Shown: positions 51,888 through 63,982 of the stretch, piece after piece
Layout of the letters: each line of letters starts with the position of its first letter
How positions within the stretch are numbered: position 1 is the first letter of the stretch
Source: Pelagibacteraceae bacterium
GTDB taxonomy: Bacteria > Pseudomonadota > Alphaproteobacteria > Pelagibacterales > Pelagibacteraceae
Direction of reading: 5' to 3'
DNA: 64,000 nt
NCBI GenBank assembly: GCA_002704145.1
Contig: PAFH01000008.1
Coordinates: forward strand, 1-64,000
Translations under genes and position numbers: made by a program
Notes under the pieces: model-generated
What the model saw: the letters and a program-made list of their open reading frames with translations, nothing else
Databases searched by the model: none
What the model was told of the DNA's origin: nothing

Positions 51888-53366
51888 TTACCTCAAATCT
51901 AAAGCTAATTGATAATTATTGATTAAGCTATTTACGGATTCACTATATGTATCTATCAACGGCATAGGATAAAACCCAAAAAAGATTACAAGAAACGCAA
52001 GTGCGACTAACATCATAGTTTCAGATTTGTTTACATCTTTTAAAGTTTTTATGTCTGTGTTATTTGTTTCTCCAAAAATTACTCTTTTAGTCAGCCACAA
52101 CATATATGCTGCTCCTAAAATTACGCCAAATGTAGCTACCATAGCCACAAAATAACTTTTCTGAAATGTTCCTGTTAACACTAAAAATTCACCTAAAAAG
52201 CCAGTTGTTCCAGGCAGTCCCAAAGCTGCTAATGCAAATATCAAAAATAGGAAAGAATATTTGGGCAAATAATTTACTAAACCCCCATAAGAACTTATTA
52301 GCCTTGAATGTAATCTGTCATAAACTACTCCAACGCACAAAAATAAAGCTGCTGAAATTAGTCCATGGCTTATCATCTGGTAAATACTTCCTTCTACTCC
52401 TTGTTTGGTTAGAGTAAAAATTCCCAAAGTTACGTAACCCATATGTGCCACCGACGAATATGCTATTAATTTTTTCATATCGTCTTGCATCAAAGCTACC
52501 AGAGAAGTGTAAATAATAGCAATAATACTCAAAGTATAAATTAATGGAGTAAAATATTCTGAGGCATATGGGAACATTGGTATTGAAAATCTCAAAAAAC
52601 CATATCCTGCCATTTTTAATAAAATCGCAGCCAATATAACAGAACCAGCAGTTGGTGCCTCTACGTGAGCATCTGGAAGCCAAGTATGAACAGGCCACAT
52701 TGGTGTTTTTACTGCAAAAGAGCTTAAAAAAGCTAACCATAAAATGTTTTGATATTCTTTTGGAATTTTAATTTCATAAATCTGAGTTATATCAGTAGTC
52801 CCTGTTAACCAATAAATCGCAATAATTGCTACAAGCATTAATACAGAACCTAATAAAGTAAATAAAAAAAATTTAAAAGCTGAGTAAACTCTCTTAGGTC
52901 CTCCCCAAACTCCAATAATCAAAAACATTGGGATTAAACCAGCTTCAAAAAATAAATAAAAAATTACTAAATCTAAAGAGCAGAAAACTCCTATCATAAA
53001 AGTTTCAAGTATTAAAATAGCAATTAAAAATTCTTTTACTCTGGTCTTCACACTGTTGATACAAGAAATTATACAAATAGGTGTAATAAAAGTTGTTAAA
53101 ACTATGAACAATATAGAAATTCCATCTATACCTAGCTTAAATTTTATAAAATTATTTATCCAAGATTTTTCCTCTACGAATTGAAAATCAGCTGTATTTA
53201 TGTCAAGTGAATACCACAAAAAAACTGATAATAGAAATGTAGCGATGCTACTAAATAATGAGATATAAATAGAGCTATAATTATTTGATTTATCTTTTGA
53301 TAAAAAAATAAATAATGAGCTTGTTAAAGGTAAGAATATAAGAGTTGATAAAATTGGAAAGTTCAT
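51888..53366 (-). CDS. nuoM: NADH-quinone oxidoreductase subunit M
   Basis: Second antiporter-like subunit of complex I, 492 residues. The FEAGLIPMFLIIGVWGG helix has the key glutamate, followed by AVKTPMWPVHTWLPDAHVEA, KKLIAYSSVAHMGYVTLG, MISHGLISAALFLCVG and LGLPGTTGFLGEFLVL. It lies one base from both nuoN and nuoL. Confidence 0.96.
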   Translation of the reverse strand: MNFPILSTLIFLPLTSSLFIFLSKDKSNNYSSIYISLFSSIATFLLSVFLWYSLDINTADFQFVEEKSWINNFIKFKLGIDGISILFIVLTTFITPICIISCINSVKTRVKEFLIAILILETFMIGVFCSLDLVIFYLFFEAGLIPMFLIIGVWGGPKRVYSAFKFFLFTLLGSVLMLVAIIAIYWLTGTTDITQIYEIKIPKEYQNILWLAFLSSFAVKTPMWPVHTWLPDAHVEAPTAGSVILAAILLKMAGYGFLRFSIPMFPYASEYFTPLIYTLSIIAIIYTSLVALMQDDMKKLIAYSSVAHMGYVTLGIFTLTKQGVEGSIYQMISHGLISAALFLCVGVVYDRLHSRLISSYGGLVNYLPKYSFLFLIFALAALGLPGTTGFLGEFLVLTGTFQKSYFVAMVATFGVILGAAYMLWLTKRVIFGETNNTDIKTLKDVNKSETMMLVALAFLVIFFGFYPMPLIDTYSESVNSLINNYQLALDLR

Positions 53367-53367
53367 T

Positions 53368-55275
53368 TTATTTTAAAATCAAATAAGTTAATAAAATTGA
53401 TAATCCTAAAAGCATTACAAAAGCGTAATCATATATAAATCCGGTTTGAAATTGAGCAGCTTTGTTTGAAATAATTCTTATTAATTTAGATATACCATCA
53501 GGACCGAATCTATCTATAATTCCAATATCACCTTTTTTCCAAAAAAATGAACCGATTTTTTTAACCGGTAACACAAATACATTTTCATAAAGTTCATCTA
53601 TATACCACTTATTTAAAAGAAATTTATATAAAGGTAAATTTGTATTCTTAAAATCCTCAAGTATTTTAGGATTTAAAATAAATAAATAAAATGAAATAGG
53701 AATAGATATAGTTACTAACACTGGTGTAACTAATAAAAACCATAAAGGGATAGCGTCATGTTGAATTTCATTTAAAAAAAAGATTGAAGTTTGCCAAAAA
53801 ATATCGCTATGATTTCCAATTAAAATTTCTTTGAATAAATATCCAGAAAATACTGATCCAATTCCTAACATTAAAAGAGGAAATAGCATTACTAATGGAG
53901 ATTCATGAGTTTCTTTTATAGGAATTTTTTTATTATTGTATGAGCCATGAAAAACTTTAAAAAATAATCTCCAAGAGTAAATAGAAGTTAAAAATGCAGT
54001 AAAAATTCCAGTTACAGCAGCATAATTTCCTAAAGGAGAATTGTTTAAATATGCAAACTCTATAATTGCATCTTTTGAATAAAAACCAGATAAAAAAGGG
54101 AAACCTGTAAGAGCAAGAGTGCCGATTAGCATAAAAAAGTAAGTGTATGGTAATTTTTTAATAATACCTCCCATATTTCTTATATCCTGTTCGTTTTTGA
54201 ATGCATGAATGACTGATCCTGCGCCTAAAAATAATAAAGCTTTAAAAAAAGCGTGGGTAAATAAATGAAACATCGCTACATGATAAGCTCCAATTCCTGC
54301 AGCAAAAAACATATATCCCAACTGACTACATGTTGAATAAGCAACAATTTTTTTAATATCGTTTTGAACTAAAGCTACTGATGCTGCAAATATTGCTGTA
54401 ATAATTCCTATTATTGTGACTACATTTAAAGCTACCTGTGAATATTCAAATAGTGGCGAGCATCTAACAACTAAAAAAACCCCAGCTGTTACCATAGTAG
54501 CAGCATGAATTAAGGCAGAAACTGGTGTAGGACCTTCCATAGCATCGGGTAACCAGGTATGTAATAAAAATTGAGCAGATTTACCCATGGCGCCTATGAA
54601 TAAAAATAAACAAATTAAAGTTATCAAATTTAAATTAAAACCAAGAAAAAACACTTTTTCCTCAGAATATTGACGTGTAATTGTAAAAACTTCATCAAAA
54701 TTAATTGTTCCAAAAAAGAAGAAAATCAAAAAAATACCAATAGCGAGACCAAAATCTCCTATTCTATTTACAATAAAAGCTTTTATTGCAGCATTGTTAG
54801 CTGTCTCTTTCTTATACCAAAAACCAATTAACAAATAAGAACAAAGACCTACACCCTCCCATCCAAAAAATAATTGTAAAAAATTATCTGAAACTACCAA
54901 GGCTAACATTGAGAAAGTAAAAAGTGATAAGTAAGACATAAACCTTGGTTTATGAGGATCATGAATCATATATCCAATTGAATAAATATGAACCAATGAA
55001 GATACAAAAGTAACTACTACCAGCATGATAGAGCTTAGAGGATCGATATTTATTGACCAATTAGCTGAGAAACTCCCTGAAACAACCCACTCAATTATTT
55101 TATAATTTCCATAACTATCATTTTGGATACCATTCCAAAAAACTATAATAGATAGCACTGCTGAGGCACTAACTAAAAAACTTGTAACAATCTCTGAAAA
55201 ATATTTTGTTGCAAATCTTCCTAAATAACCAACTATAGATCCAATTAAAGGTAGAAATAATATCGCGTATTCCAT
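53368..55275 (-). CDS. nuoL: NADH-quinone oxidoreductase subunit L
   Basis: Distal antiporter-like subunit of complex I with the long lateral helix at its C-terminus, 635 residues. Seen: FFGWEGVGLCSYLLIGFW, KSAQFLLHTWLPDAMEGPTP, VSALIHAATMVTAGVFLVVR, KKIVAYSTCSQLGYMFFA and LTGFPFLSGFYSKDAI. The C-terminal part (from about 540) includes the amphipathic helix region and a final membrane helix. Confidence 0.96.
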   Translation of the reverse strand: MEYAILFLPLIGSIVGYLGRFATKYFSEIVTSFLVSASAVLSIIVFWNGIQNDSYGNYKIIEWVVSGSFSANWSINIDPLSSIMLVVVTFVSSLVHIYSIGYMIHDPHKPRFMSYLSLFTFSMLALVVSDNFLQLFFGWEGVGLCSYLLIGFWYKKETANNAAIKAFIVNRIGDFGLAIGIFLIFFFFGTINFDEVFTITRQYSEEKVFFLGFNLNLITLICLFLFIGAMGKSAQFLLHTWLPDAMEGPTPVSALIHAATMVTAGVFLVVRCSPLFEYSQVALNVVTIIGIITAIFAASVALVQNDIKKIVAYSTCSQLGYMFFAAGIGAYHVAMFHLFTHAFFKALLFLGAGSVIHAFKNEQDIRNMGGIIKKLPYTYFFMLIGTLALTGFPFLSGFYSKDAIIEFAYLNNSPLGNYAAVTGIFTAFLTSIYSWRLFFKVFHGSYNNKKIPIKETHESPLVMLFPLLMLGIGSVFSGYLFKEILIGNHSDIFWQTSIFFLNEIQHDAIPLWFLLVTPVLVTISIPISFYLFILNPKILEDFKNTNLPLYKFLLNKWYIDELYENVFVLPVKKIGSFFWKKGDIGIIDRFGPDGISKLIRIISNKAAQFQTGFIYDYAFVMLLGLSILLTYLILK

Positions 55276-55587
55276 TTAACCTTTCATACCATGAATATCT
55301 TCTACTCTGATTGAACCTCTATTTCTGTAATATACTACAATGATAGCAAGACCGATTGCCGCCTCAGCAGCAGCTACTGTTAAAATTAGCATGGTGAATA
55401 TTTGACCTAAAATGTCCCCTGAGAAGATTGAAAAAGAAATTAAATTAATATTTACCGCTAGTAATATTAATTCAATTGACATTAAAATCACTATCACATT
55501 TTTTCTATTTAAAAAAATTCCTATTACACCTAAAAAAAAGATAATAGCTCCTAAAGATAAATAATGACCCAAACTAATTTCAATCAT
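55276..55587 (-). CDS. nuoK: NADH-quinone oxidoreductase subunit K
   Basis: Small membrane subunit of complex I with three helices; 103 residues, as usual. Conserved glutamates in the membrane are visible in [15 protein letters not shown] and [19 protein letters not shown]. It overlaps nuoJ by eight bases and ends right before nuoL. Confidence 0.95.
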   Translation of the reverse strand: MIEISLGHYLSLGAIIFFLGVIGIFLNRKNVIVILMSIELILLAVNINLISFSIFSGDILGQIFTMLILTVAAAEAAIGLAIIVVYYRNRGSIRVEDIHGMKG

Positions 55588-56206
55588 CTATTTTAACTCC
55601 TTGATTAGATTTTGCCTCTTTAAGCTCAATAGCAGATGAGGGATTTCTTGAAATTTGGTTAAAATAACTTTGTTTTTTTACTCCTACTCTTTCTCTAAAC
55701 GTTAAAAGTATCGCTCCAATCATTGCTAAGAGAAGAACTATTCCAGCTATTTGAAAGTAAAGAATATAATCTGTGTACATTACTAAACCTAATTGGTGGG
55801 TATTTGTGACATCTGACAGTACTAGCGTACTACTTGACATTACGTCTTCTTTATATTTCCAACCTCCAACAACAACTAATAATTCTAACAAAATTAGTAC
55901 ACTAACAATTAATCCAGTAGGTATGTGCGTAGATTTTTTGCCTATAAACCATGATTGTTTTTGTTCTGCAACATTAAGCATCATAACAACAAATAAAAAT
56001 AAAACTGCAACAGCTCCTACATAAACTATTAAAAGTATCATGCCTAAAAATTCAGCCCCAACCATAATGAATAGGCAACCAACTGAGATGAAGTCTAGTA
56101 TTAAAAAGAAAACCGAATTGATAGTGCTTCTAGAGGTAATTACCATTAAAGATGAGAATATTGCAATTATAGAAAAAAAATAAAAGAATATTGAATGAAT
56201 TATCAT
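55580..56206 (-). CDS. nuoJ: NADH-quinone oxidoreductase subunit J
   Basis: Membrane subunit of complex I, 208 residues with five helices. Seen: [20 protein letters not shown] with the MMLN continuation typical of NuoJ, and a later helix ending [17 protein letters not shown]. The C-terminal hydrophilic tail ([15 protein letters not shown]) is longer than in some relatives. It directly follows nuoI. Confidence 0.95.
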   Translation of the reverse strand: MIIHSIFFYFFSIIAIFSSLMVITSRSTINSVFFLILDFISVGCLFIMVGAEFLGMILLIVYVGAVAVLFLFVVMMLNVAEQKQSWFIGKKSTHIPTGLIVSVLILLELLVVVGGWKYKEDVMSSSTLVLSDVTNTHQLGLVMYTDYILYFQIAGIVLLLAMIGAILLTFRERVGVKKQSYFNQISRNPSSAIELKEAKSNQGVKIDD

Positions 56207-56692
56207 TTATCTATAAGGCTTATCTAACTTTATATTTTTTGCTAGAACTGACTCCCATCTATCTCCATTTTCTAAAAGTTTTTGCTTGTTGTAATAAAGT
56301 TCTTCTCTAGTTTCTGTAGCAAATTCAAAATTAGGGCCTTGAACAATTGCATCGACTGGACAAGACTCCTGACAAAGACCACAATAAATACACTTAAGCA
56401 TATCTATGTCGTATTTAGTTGTTTTTCTACTTCCATCTGCTCTTTCGGTCGACTCAATTGTAATTGCTTGAGCTGGACAAACTGCTTCACATAATTTACA
56501 TGCAATACATCTTTCCTCTCCACTTGGATATCGTCTAAGAGCGTGTTCACCTCTCATACGAGGGCTTATTGGTCCTTTTTCAAAAGGGTAATTAATTGTT
56601 TTAGATTTTTTAAATAGCTCTTTAATGGCTAAATACAAACCTGTAATAAATTCTGCAAGAAAAATTGTTTTTATTATTCGATTTAAATTCAT
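56207..56692 (-). CDS. nuoI: NADH-quinone oxidoreductase subunit I
   Basis: Peripheral-arm subunit carrying iron-sulfur clusters N6a and N6b. It has 161 residues with two 4Fe-4S ferredoxin motifs, [12 protein letters not shown] and [12 protein letters not shown]. The N-terminal membrane-associated helix ([20 protein letters not shown]) and [16 protein letters not shown] are typical. It shares a base with nuoH. Confidence 0.97.
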   Translation of the reverse strand: MNLNRIIKTIFLAEFITGLYLAIKELFKKSKTINYPFEKGPISPRMRGEHALRRYPSGEERCIACKLCEAVCPAQAITIESTERADGSRKTTKYDIDMLKCIYCGLCQESCPVDAIVQGPNFEFATETREELYYNKQKLLENGDRWESVLAKNIKLDKPYR

Positions 56693-57699
56693 TAAAAATT
56701 TCCTTTCGGCAATTTATCAAAATAAAATAAAAAACTTGCAGTCATTACTAAATAAATTAGTGAAAAAGGTAAGAAAATTTTCCATCCTAATCTCATGAGC
56801 TGATCGTATCTATATCTTGGCACTATAGCTTTTATTAAAGCAAATAAAAAAAATAAAAATAAAATTTTAAATATCATCCAAACAGGTGCTGGGACTAAGT
56901 TAATAGGGTAAATATCAATTATAGGCAACCAACCTCCTAGGAATAAAATTGAACCCATCGCACACATTAAAAGTATATTTGCGTATTCTCCTAACCAGAA
57001 CATAGCGTACATCATTCCAGAGTATTCTGTTTGATAGCCTGCCACTAGTTCGGCTTCTGCCTCAGGTAAATCAAAAGGCGGTCTATTTGTTTCCGCTAAA
57101 GAGGAAATAAAAAAAATTACAAACATTGGAAACAACGGAATGATAAACCACAAGTCTTTTTGAGCCAAGACGATATCTTTTAAATTTAGTGAGCCGACAC
57201 ACAAAAGGACATTTATTATTATTATGCCTATTGAAACCTCGTACGAAACCATTTGTGCAGCAGATCTTATTGCTCCTAGAAAAGGATATTTTGAGTTAGA
57301 AGCCCATCCTCCCATTATTATTCCATAAACCCCTAAGGATGAAATCGCAAATAAATATAATATTCCTACATTAATATCTGCTAGTACAAATTCGTTGCTC
57401 ATTGGAATTACTGCCCAGGCAACTAAAGCCAAGGTCATAGTTACTATTGGAGCTAAAATAAAAACAACCTTGTTTGCGCTTGCTGGTATAATAATTTCCT
57501 TAAAAATATATTTTAAAGCATCAGCTATAGTTTGAAAAAGACCAAACGGACCTACAACATTTGGCCCTCTTCTTTTTTGGACTAGTCCCCAAACTCTTCT
57601 ATCCAGCCAAACAATCATAGCAACTGAAACTAAGACAGGAACAATTAAAAACATGATTTTATAAATTTCAGTTCCTAAAATTTGCAAATATTCTATCAT
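56692..57699 (-). CDS. nuoH: NADH-quinone oxidoreductase subunit H
   Basis: Membrane subunit at the quinone-binding interface of complex I; 335 residues, about eight helices. Seen: [20 protein letters not shown], the charged-loop regions [38 protein letters not shown] and [18 protein letters not shown]. All are hallmark NuoH motifs forming the quinone tunnel and E-channel. Confidence 0.97.
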   Translation of the reverse strand: MIEYLQILGTEIYKIMFLIVPVLVSVAMIVWLDRRVWGLVQKRRGPNVVGPFGLFQTIADALKYIFKEIIIPASANKVVFILAPIVTMTLALVAWAVIPMSNEFVLADINVGILYLFAISSLGVYGIIMGGWASNSKYPFLGAIRSAAQMVSYEVSIGIIIINVLLCVGSLNLKDIVLAQKDLWFIIPLFPMFVIFFISSLAETNRPPFDLPEAEAELVAGYQTEYSGMMYAMFWLGEYANILLMCAMGSILFLGGWLPIIDIYPINLVPAPVWMIFKILFLFFLFALIKAIVPRYRYDQLMRLGWKIFLPFSLIYLVMTASFLFYFDKLPKGNF

Positions 57700-59750
57700 T
57701 AACTATCTGTTCCTGTTTTTTTTTGATCAAGGTTTATTTGTCTACATTCACTCATTGTCTTTGAGGCTCTAGATATTGAGTTAGAAAAGTAATAGTCTAA
57801 ATGTTTGATTGTAATTTCTTCACTGTGGAAGTTTGTTTTAACCTCTTGATCTTTAATATCTGTAAAATTTGGAAGTTCATTAATTTTTGAAAAATTAGGA
57901 ATTATATTTAATACTTCTTTTCTTATAAGATCAAAATTTAATAGTTGCTTATTTTTCTCTATGCTTTTAATTATCAAATTAAAAATTTTCCAGTCTTCTA
58001 AAGCTTCACCGGCAGGGTAAGAGGCTTTCTTACATTCTTGAACTCTACCCTCTAAATTTTCATATAAACCGTTTTGCTCAGTGTAAGCAGGACTTGGAAG
58101 AACTACATCAGCTATTTCTGCGCCTCTATCACCATGACTTCCTTGGTAAATTATAAATTCTTTATTCTTTTTAATATGTAAATTATCTGAACCTAAAAGA
58201 TATAAAATTTTAAATTTATTATTTTTTAATTTATCAAAGAAGTTTTGACTTTTTTCGTTTTCTTCAGACAATATTTTTAGATCTATTAATCCTACTGTAG
58301 ATGAATTTTGAGGTAAAAAATTAAGAGCGTTCCAGTCTTTGCTGATAAAATTATTATTTTTTAAAAATTTTTTTACTTCTTCAAAAATATATTTTCCATT
58401 TTGAAGTTCGATTGCTGATTCACCAATAATTATAATTGGTTTTCTTGATGACAATAATTTTTTTGAGAAATCATTTTCATTATTAAATATATTTTTTAAG
58501 TCATCAGTTTTAGTTCCTAAAATTTTATAGTCATATGTTAGATTACCTGGATCTCCAATTGAGTATATTGGCGTTCCTCTTACAAAAGCTTTTCTAATTC
58601 GCGCATTTACCATTGTTGCCTCATACCTAGGATTGGTGCCTATCAATAAAATTAAATCTGATTGATCAATACCTGAAATTGAAGAATTGAATAAATAATT
58701 CATTTTTTCAGAGGAATTAATATAAAAAAATTTTTCTCGGAATTCTAAATTTTCACTTTTAAAAATTTTAAATAATTTCTTAAAAGCTAAAGCATTCTCT
58801 AAATTAACCATATCTCCGATATGTCCAGCTATTTCCTCAGGTTTAGTTGAGTTAATATGATTTTTAATAAGATCTATCGCTTCGTCCCAACTTGATTTTT
58901 GTAATTTGTTATCTTTTTTAATATACGGAGTATCTAACCTTTGTTTCAAAAGACCATCACATGAATATCTTGTTTTATCAGAAATCCACTCTTCATTAAT
59001 CTCATTGTTTAGCCTTGGTAAAATTCTTTTTACTTCCCAGTTGTAAGTATCCACTCTAATGTTAGATCCAACAGCATCCATAACATCTATGCTTTCAGTT
59101 TTTTTTAATTCCCAAGGTCTAGCCTCAAATGCGTAAGGTTTTGAAGTCAAAGCACCTACCGGACAAAGATCTATAACGTTTGCAGAAAGTTCGGACTCCA
59201 TTGCCTTTTCCAAATAAGTAGTAATTTCCATATTTTCGCCACGACCTACAGCACCTATTTCTGGAACTCCAGCTACTTCTGTCGCAAATCTTACACATCT
59301 CGTGCAATGAATACATCTTGTCATTTGGGTTTTTATTAAAGGACCCATATACTTTTCTTTAACTGTTCTTTTATTTTCAACAAATCTTGATTTATCAACT
59401 CCGTAGTACATTGATTGATCTTGTAAGTCACATTCACCTCCCTGATCACATACGGGGCAATCTAAAGGATGATTTGCTAATAAAAATTCCATCACACCTT
59501 TTCTAGCTTTTTCAACATAAGCGGTGTTAGTTTTAATACTCATACCTTCCGCAGCTGGCATAGCACAAGAGGCTATTGGTTTTGGTGATTTTTCCATTTC
59601 AACTAAACACATTCTACAATTTCCAGCGATTGATAACTTTTCATGATAACAAAATCTTGGAATTTCAATATCTGCTAACTCACAAGCCTGAAGGACAGTC
59701 ATTCCTTTTTCAAATTCAATTTCTTTTCCATTTATAATTATTTTAGGCAT
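57699..59750 (-). CDS. nuoG: NADH-quinone oxidoreductase subunit G
   Basis: Largest hydrophilic subunit of complex I, 683 residues. The N-terminal 2Fe-2S ferredoxin domain has [18 protein letters not shown] and CAMPAAEG; next come the His/Cys cluster region [17 protein letters not shown] and [11 protein letters not shown] molybdopterin-oxidoreductase-like domain follows from about 220 ([18 protein letters not shown]). The late part has [25 protein letters not shown]. No additional N7-type CxxC set is evident. It overlaps nuoF by eight bases. Confidence 0.96.
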   Translation of the reverse strand: MPKIIINGKEIEFEKGMTVLQACELADIEIPRFCYHEKLSIAGNCRMCLVEMEKSPKPIASCAMPAAEGMSIKTNTAYVEKARKGVMEFLLANHPLDCPVCDQGGECDLQDQSMYYGVDKSRFVENKRTVKEKYMGPLIKTQMTRCIHCTRCVRFATEVAGVPEIGAVGRGENMEITTYLEKAMESELSANVIDLCPVGALTSKPYAFEARPWELKKTESIDVMDAVGSNIRVDTYNWEVKRILPRLNNEINEEWISDKTRYSCDGLLKQRLDTPYIKKDNKLQKSSWDEAIDLIKNHINSTKPEEIAGHIGDMVNLENALAFKKLFKIFKSENLEFREKFFYINSSEKMNYLFNSSISGIDQSDLILLIGTNPRYEATMVNARIRKAFVRGTPIYSIGDPGNLTYDYKILGTKTDDLKNIFNNENDFSKKLLSSRKPIIIIGESAIELQNGKYIFEEVKKFLKNNNFISKDWNALNFLPQNSSTVGLIDLKILSEENEKSQNFFDKLKNNKFKILYLLGSDNLHIKKNKEFIIYQGSHGDRGAEIADVVLPSPAYTEQNGLYENLEGRVQECKKASYPAGEALEDWKIFNLIIKSIEKNKQLLNFDLIRKEVLNIIPNFSKINELPNFTDIKDQEVKTNFHSEEITIKHLDYYFSNSISRASKTMSECRQINLDQKKTGTDS

Positions 59751-61074
59751 TTTTGTTCTCCAACAAATGTTGGTCTACTAAGTATGGTGTATCGACCTTT
59801 TTTTTTATTAATGGCTCTTCTCTACAACGACTTTCAATTTCTTTTCTAAAATGTCTTAATAATCCTTGTACTGGCCATGCTGAACCTTCTCCGAATGCAC
59901 AAATTGTGTGACCTTCTATTTGTTTTGTGACATCTGATAATAACTCTATATCACTAAAAGTTGCTTTTCTTTTTGTTACTCTATCTAGTATTCTCCACAT
60001 CCAACCTGCTCCTTCTCTACATGGTGTACATTGACCGCAACTTTCATGTTTATAAAATCTGGCAATCCTAGCCATACAGGCAACTATGTCTTGGTTTTTA
60101 TTAATAACAACTATTCCAGCTGTCCCTAAACCACTTTTATTCTCAATAAGTGAGTCAAAATCCATTGTAATTGTCTCGCATATTTTTTTTGGTAAAAGAG
60201 GCATAGATGATCCACCTGGGATTACTGCTTGAAGATTGTCCCATCCTCCGATAACTCCGCCTGCGTGTTTTTCGATTAAGTCTTTTAAAGGTATTCCCAT
60301 TTCTTCTTCAACATTACATGGGGAATTAACATTTCCTGATATACAAAAAATTTTAGTTCCAGTGTTTTTTGGTTTACCTATCGATGCAAACCATTTCCCA
60401 CCTCTTCTTAAAATTGTAGGAACGACTGCGATTGTTTCAACATTATTTACTATAGTTGGACATCCATATAAACCTACAAGTGCTGGAAAAGGAGGTTTTA
60501 ATCTTGGTTGACCTTTATTTCCTTCAATGCTCTCCAATAATGCCGTTTCCTCTCCACATATGTAGGCACCCGCACCATAATGAATATGAATATCGAAATC
60601 CCATCCTGAACCACAAGCATTTTTTCCAAGATATTTTTTTTTGTAAGCCTGATTGATTGCTTCTTGCAACCTCTGTCCTTCGTTAAAATATTCACCTCTT
60701 ATATAAATATAGCAAATATGAGCATTAACAGCGTAACCAGCAATTAAACAACCTTCAATTAATTTCTGTGGTTCAAATCTCAAAATATCTCTATCCTTGC
60801 AAGTTCCAGGTTCGGACTCATCAGCATTAATCACTAAGTAATGTGGTCTTGAACCAACTTCTTTTGGGGCAAAAGACCATTTCAAGCCAGTTGAAAACCC
60901 TGCTCCACCCCTGCCTCTAAGTTCTGATGTTTTTACCTCGTGAATTATCCATTCTCTACCTTTTGAAATTAAGTCTCTAGTATTTTTCCAATCGTCTCTT
61001 TCAATCGATTTTTCTATTTCCCAGCCCAAATTATTATATAAATTTTTAAATATTTTATCTTCAGGTTTAAGCAT
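59743..61074 (-). CDS. nuoF: NADH-quinone oxidoreductase subunit F
   Basis: NADH- and FMN-binding subunit with cluster N3. I start at ATG 61074 ([11 protein letters not shown], 443 residues): GGAG at 61085-61082 is a ribosome-binding site seven bases before it, whereas an upstream GTG at 61086 would overlap that site. Seen: [14 protein letters not shown] (NADH), [15 protein letters not shown] (FMN), [20 protein letters not shown], and cluster ligands in [12 protein letters not shown] plus a later Cys in GHTICAFG. It overlaps the nuoE end by eight bases. Confidence 0.96.
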   Translation of the reverse strand: MLKPEDKIFKNLYNNLGWEIEKSIERDDWKNTRDLISKGREWIIHEVKTSELRGRGGAGFSTGLKWSFAPKEVGSRPHYLVINADESEPGTCKDRDILRFEPQKLIEGCLIAGYAVNAHICYIYIRGEYFNEGQRLQEAINQAYKKKYLGKNACGSGWDFDIHIHYGAGAYICGEETALLESIEGNKGQPRLKPPFPALVGLYGCPTIVNNVETIAVVPTILRRGGKWFASIGKPKNTGTKIFCISGNVNSPCNVEEEMGIPLKDLIEKHAGGVIGGWDNLQAVIPGGSSMPLLPKKICETITMDFDSLIENKSGLGTAGIVVINKNQDIVACMARIARFYKHESCGQCTPCREGAGWMWRILDRVTKRKATFSDIELLSDVTKQIEGHTICAFGEGSAWPVQGLLRHFRKEIESRCREEPLIKKKVDTPYLVDQHLLENKNA

Positions 61075-61672
61075 GATTTTCTCCACTAATTATCTTTTTT
61101 TTTTCTGGAGCTGTGTTTTTACGATTCCTGTAAGACCCAGGTTTTATTGGCTTGTCATCAATTAGGGACAATAAGATTTCTTTAGTACTTTTTTCATCTA
61201 AATCCTCATAATAATCATTATTAATTTGTATCATTGGTGCGTTAACACATGCTCCCAAACATTCTACTTCCATCCAAGAGCAGTTTCCTTTTTTTGAAAT
61301 TTGATTTTCGTTTGGAGAAATTTTTTCTTTACATAGCTGAACAATTTTGTCAGCTCCTCTTATAAGGCAAGGGGTTGTTGTGCAAACTTGAATAAAATGT
61401 TTACCTACTGGTTCAAGGTTATACATAGAGTAGAATGTAGCTACCTCATAAACGGATATATAAGGTATAGATAAGTAATTAGCTATATATTTCATCGCTG
61501 CTAAAGGTATCCAATTACTATTTTGTTTCTGAGCAAGATAAAGAAATGGCATTACAGCACTTTTTTTATTTTTATTTGGATATTTTTTTAATATTTCCTC
61601 TGCTTTTTTCAAATTTTCATCTGAAAATTTAAACTCTTTAGGTTGGTTATCATGAACTTTTTTTAAACTCAT
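61067..61672 (-). CDS. nuoE: NADH-quinone oxidoreductase subunit E
   Basis: Thioredoxin-fold subunit with 2Fe-2S cluster N1a; 201 residues. The four cysteine ligands are in [11 protein letters not shown] and [10 protein letters not shown]. The helical N-terminus ([19 protein letters not shown]) and [19 protein letters not shown] are typical. A short basic C-terminal tail ([20 protein letters not shown]) follows. It overlaps nuoD by four bases. Confidence 0.96.
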   Translation of the reverse strand: MSLKKVHDNQPKEFKFSDENLKKAEEILKKYPNKNKKSAVMPFLYLAQKQNSNWIPLAAMKYIANYLSIPYISVYEVATFYSMYNLEPVGKHFIQVCTTTPCLIRGADKIVQLCKEKISPNENQISKKGNCSWMEVECLGACVNAPMIQINNDYYEDLDEKSTKEILLSLIDDKPIKPGSYRNRKNTAPEKKKIISGENHA

Positions 61673-62844
61673 CGATCTACCTCCCCAAAAACTATATCTA
61701 AAGATCCCAATACTGCTGGTACATCTGCTAACATGTGGCCTCGAATTAGATAATCCATTGCTTGAAGATGTGAAAAACCTGGAGCTCTTATTTTACATCT
61801 ATAAGGTTTATTGCTACCATCAGATATTAAGTAAACACCAAACTCACCTTTTGGCGCCTCTACCGCAGTGTAAACATTTCCTTTAGGGACCCTATAGCCT
61901 TCTGTAAAAAGCTTAAAGTGATGTATTAAAGCCTCCATTGATTGTTTTAAATCATCTCTTTTAGGAGGGGATATTTTTCCATCAATTGACTTAATAGGTC
62001 CTTTTGGAAGTTTTTCAATACATTGTAAAATTATTTTAACACTCTCTCTCATTTCCTCAATTCTACAAAGGTAGCGGTCATAGCAATCACCATTTTTTCC
62101 AATAGGAATTTTGAAATCTAAATCTTTATAAATTTCATATGGTTGAGATCTTCTTAGATCCCAAGGGACACCAGAACCTCTTAACATAACACCTGAAAAA
62201 CTATGGTCTAAGGCTTCTTGTTTTGAAACAATGCCGATCTCAACATTTCTTTGCTTAAAAATTCTGTTCTCAGTTAATAATCCCTCTAAATCATCTATAA
62301 TTTTCGGAAATGACCTACAAAATTTCTCAATATCCTCTGTAAGTTTTAGTGGAATATCCTGATGCACGCCTCCCGTCCTAAAATAATTTGCATGTAAACG
62401 TGACCCAGAAGCTCTTTCGTAAAAAGTCATCAAAGTTTCTCTTTCTTCAAATCCCCACAATGATGGTGTTAAAGCCCCGACGTCTAAAGCTTGAGTTGTA
62501 ACATTTAAAATGTGACTCAAAATTCTACCTATTTCACAAAAAATAACTCGAATATATTTTGCTCTAATGGGAATTTCTATATTTAATAATTTTTCAGCTG
62601 CTAAAGCAAAAGCATGTTCTTGGTTCATAGGAGCAACATAATCTAGCCGATCAAAATAAGGTAGCGCTTGCGTATATGTCTTTTGTTCTATTAGTTTTTC
62701 TGTTCCTCTATGAAGCAACCCTATATGAGGATCAGCTTTTTCAACAACTTCTCCGTCTAGCTCTAAAATAAGTCTTAAAACACCATGAGCAGCGGGATGT
62801 TGCGGGCCAAAATTTAGATTTAAAGATTTAGTTTTTTTTGTCAT
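61669..62844 (-). CDS. nuoD: NADH-quinone oxidoreductase subunit D
   Basis: 49-kDa subunit forming half of the quinone site; 391 residues. Seen: [81 protein letters not shown], and the C-terminal DIVFGEVDR end. It overlaps nuoC by 17 bases. Confidence 0.97.
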   Translation of the reverse strand: MTKKTKSLNLNFGPQHPAAHGVLRLILELDGEVVEKADPHIGLLHRGTEKLIEQKTYTQALPYFDRLDYVAPMNQEHAFALAAEKLLNIEIPIRAKYIRVIFCEIGRILSHILNVTTQALDVGALTPSLWGFEERETLMTFYERASGSRLHANYFRTGGVHQDIPLKLTEDIEKFCRSFPKIIDDLEGLLTENRIFKQRNVEIGIVSKQEALDHSFSGVMLRGSGVPWDLRRSQPYEIYKDLDFKIPIGKNGDCYDRYLCRIEEMRESVKIILQCIEKLPKGPIKSIDGKISPPKRDDLKQSMEALIHHFKLFTEGYRVPKGNVYTAVEAPKGEFGVYLISDGSNKPYRCKIRAPGFSHLQAMDYLIRGHMLADVPAVLGSLDIVFGEVDR

Positions 62845-63442
62845 TTTTTTCTAAATTCTTAACTTCTTTAATGTACTTTGTTCCTTCCCAAGGGCTTTCG
62901 AAGTCAAAGTTTCTATAATTTTGCTCAAGTTTAACAGGTTCATAAATAACTTTTTTCTCTTTTTCGCTATATCTAACCTCATTGAAACCTGTTAAAGGAA
63001 AATCTTTTCTCAATGGATGACCTTTAAAACCGTAATCAGTCAAAATTCTTCTTAGGTCTGGATGATTTTTAAATTTTATTCCATACATATCAAACACCTC
63101 TCTCTCCATCCAATTTGCAGAGGGAAAGATTTTAGTAATAGAACTTATTGTTTGATTTGGTAGAAATTTAATTGATAGCTTAATTCTATAATTGTATTCA
63201 TGAGATAAAAATAAATAAACTAATTCAAATCTTTTCTCCTCCTCGGGATAATCAACTCCAACTACATCAATAAGTTGTCTAAACTTTAATTTTTCGTTTG
63301 ATTTTAAAAATTGGATTACTTCTATTAGATCTTCTTCATTAATATCAATTAGTAATTCTTTATTTTCAATGATTGACTTTTTAATTTTGCTAGAAAGCTC
63401 AGAATTGATTATCTTTTCAAGTTTTTGTAAATTTTCAATCAT
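62828..63442 (-). CDS. nuoC: NADH-quinone oxidoreductase subunit C
   Basis: 30-kDa hydrophilic subunit without cofactor, paired with NuoD; 204 residues, not fused to nuoD. The family signature is clear: [41 protein letters not shown], shown here in part as [12 protein letters not shown] and [10 protein letters not shown]. It starts three bases after the nuoB stop. Confidence 0.96.
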   Translation of the reverse strand: MIENLQKLEKIINSELSSKIKKSIIENKELLIDINEEDLIEVIQFLKSNEKLKFRQLIDVVGVDYPEEEKRFELVYLFLSHEYNYRIKLSIKFLPNQTISSITKIFPSANWMEREVFDMYGIKFKNHPDLRRILTDYGFKGHPLRKDFPLTGFNEVRYSEKEKKVIYEPVKLEQNYRNFDFESPWEGTKYIKEVKNLEKNDKKN

Positions 63443-63445
63443 TTT

Positions 63446-63982
63446 TTATCTATTTAAATTTCCTTCTCTTCTAATTTTTTTTTGTAGTTGTAATATTCCA
63501 TACAAAAGAGCTTCCGCAGAAGGAGGACAACCAGGTACATAAATATCGACCGGGACAATTTTATCACAGCCTCTAACAACTGAATACGAATAATGATAAT
63601 AGCCACCTCCATTAGCACAACTACCCATAGAGATTACATATCTAGGTTCTGGCATTTGATCGTAAACTTTTCTTAATGCAGGGGCCATTTTGTTTGTAAG
63701 TGTTCCCGCTACAATCATTACATCTGATTGTCTAGGTGAAGCTCTAGGAGCAGCACCAAATCTTTCTAGATCGTATCTCGGCATTGAAGTTTGCATCATT
63801 TCAACTGCACAACAAGCAAGACCAAAAGTCATCCAATGTAACGAACCAGTTCTTGCCCATTTTACTAAGTTCTCAGAAGAAGTTGTTATAAATCCCTTGT
63901 CAGCAAAATCTTTAGCTAGGTCTTTAAATTCTTCAGGAATCTGTTTTTGTTTTCCTGAAAATTGATCAAATTTTATTCCCAT
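63446..63982 (-). CDS. nuoB: NADH-quinone oxidoreductase subunit B
   Basis: Carries cluster N2, which reduces quinone; 178 residues. Cluster ligands are in [10 protein letters not shown] (two adjacent Cys), [10 protein letters not shown] and [11 protein letters not shown]. The ATG at 63982 is preceded by AAAGGAG at a good distance; this ribosome-binding site is inside the end of nuoA. Confidence 0.97.
   Translation of the reverse strand: MGIKFDQFSGKQKQIPEEFKDLAKDFADKGFITTSSENLVKWARTGSLHWMTFGLACCAVEMMQTSMPRYDLERFGAAPRASPRQSDVMIVAGTLTNKMAPALRKVYDQMPEPRYVISMGSCANGGGYYHYSYSVVRGCDKIVPVDIYVPGCPPSAEALLYGILQLQKKIRREGNLNR

Noticed and set aside
52318..52740. Minus-strand 140-codon frame inside nuoM
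   Set aside because: Same strand but shifted frame within a clearly coding nuoM region; low-complexity Cys/Tyr/Phe-rich product.
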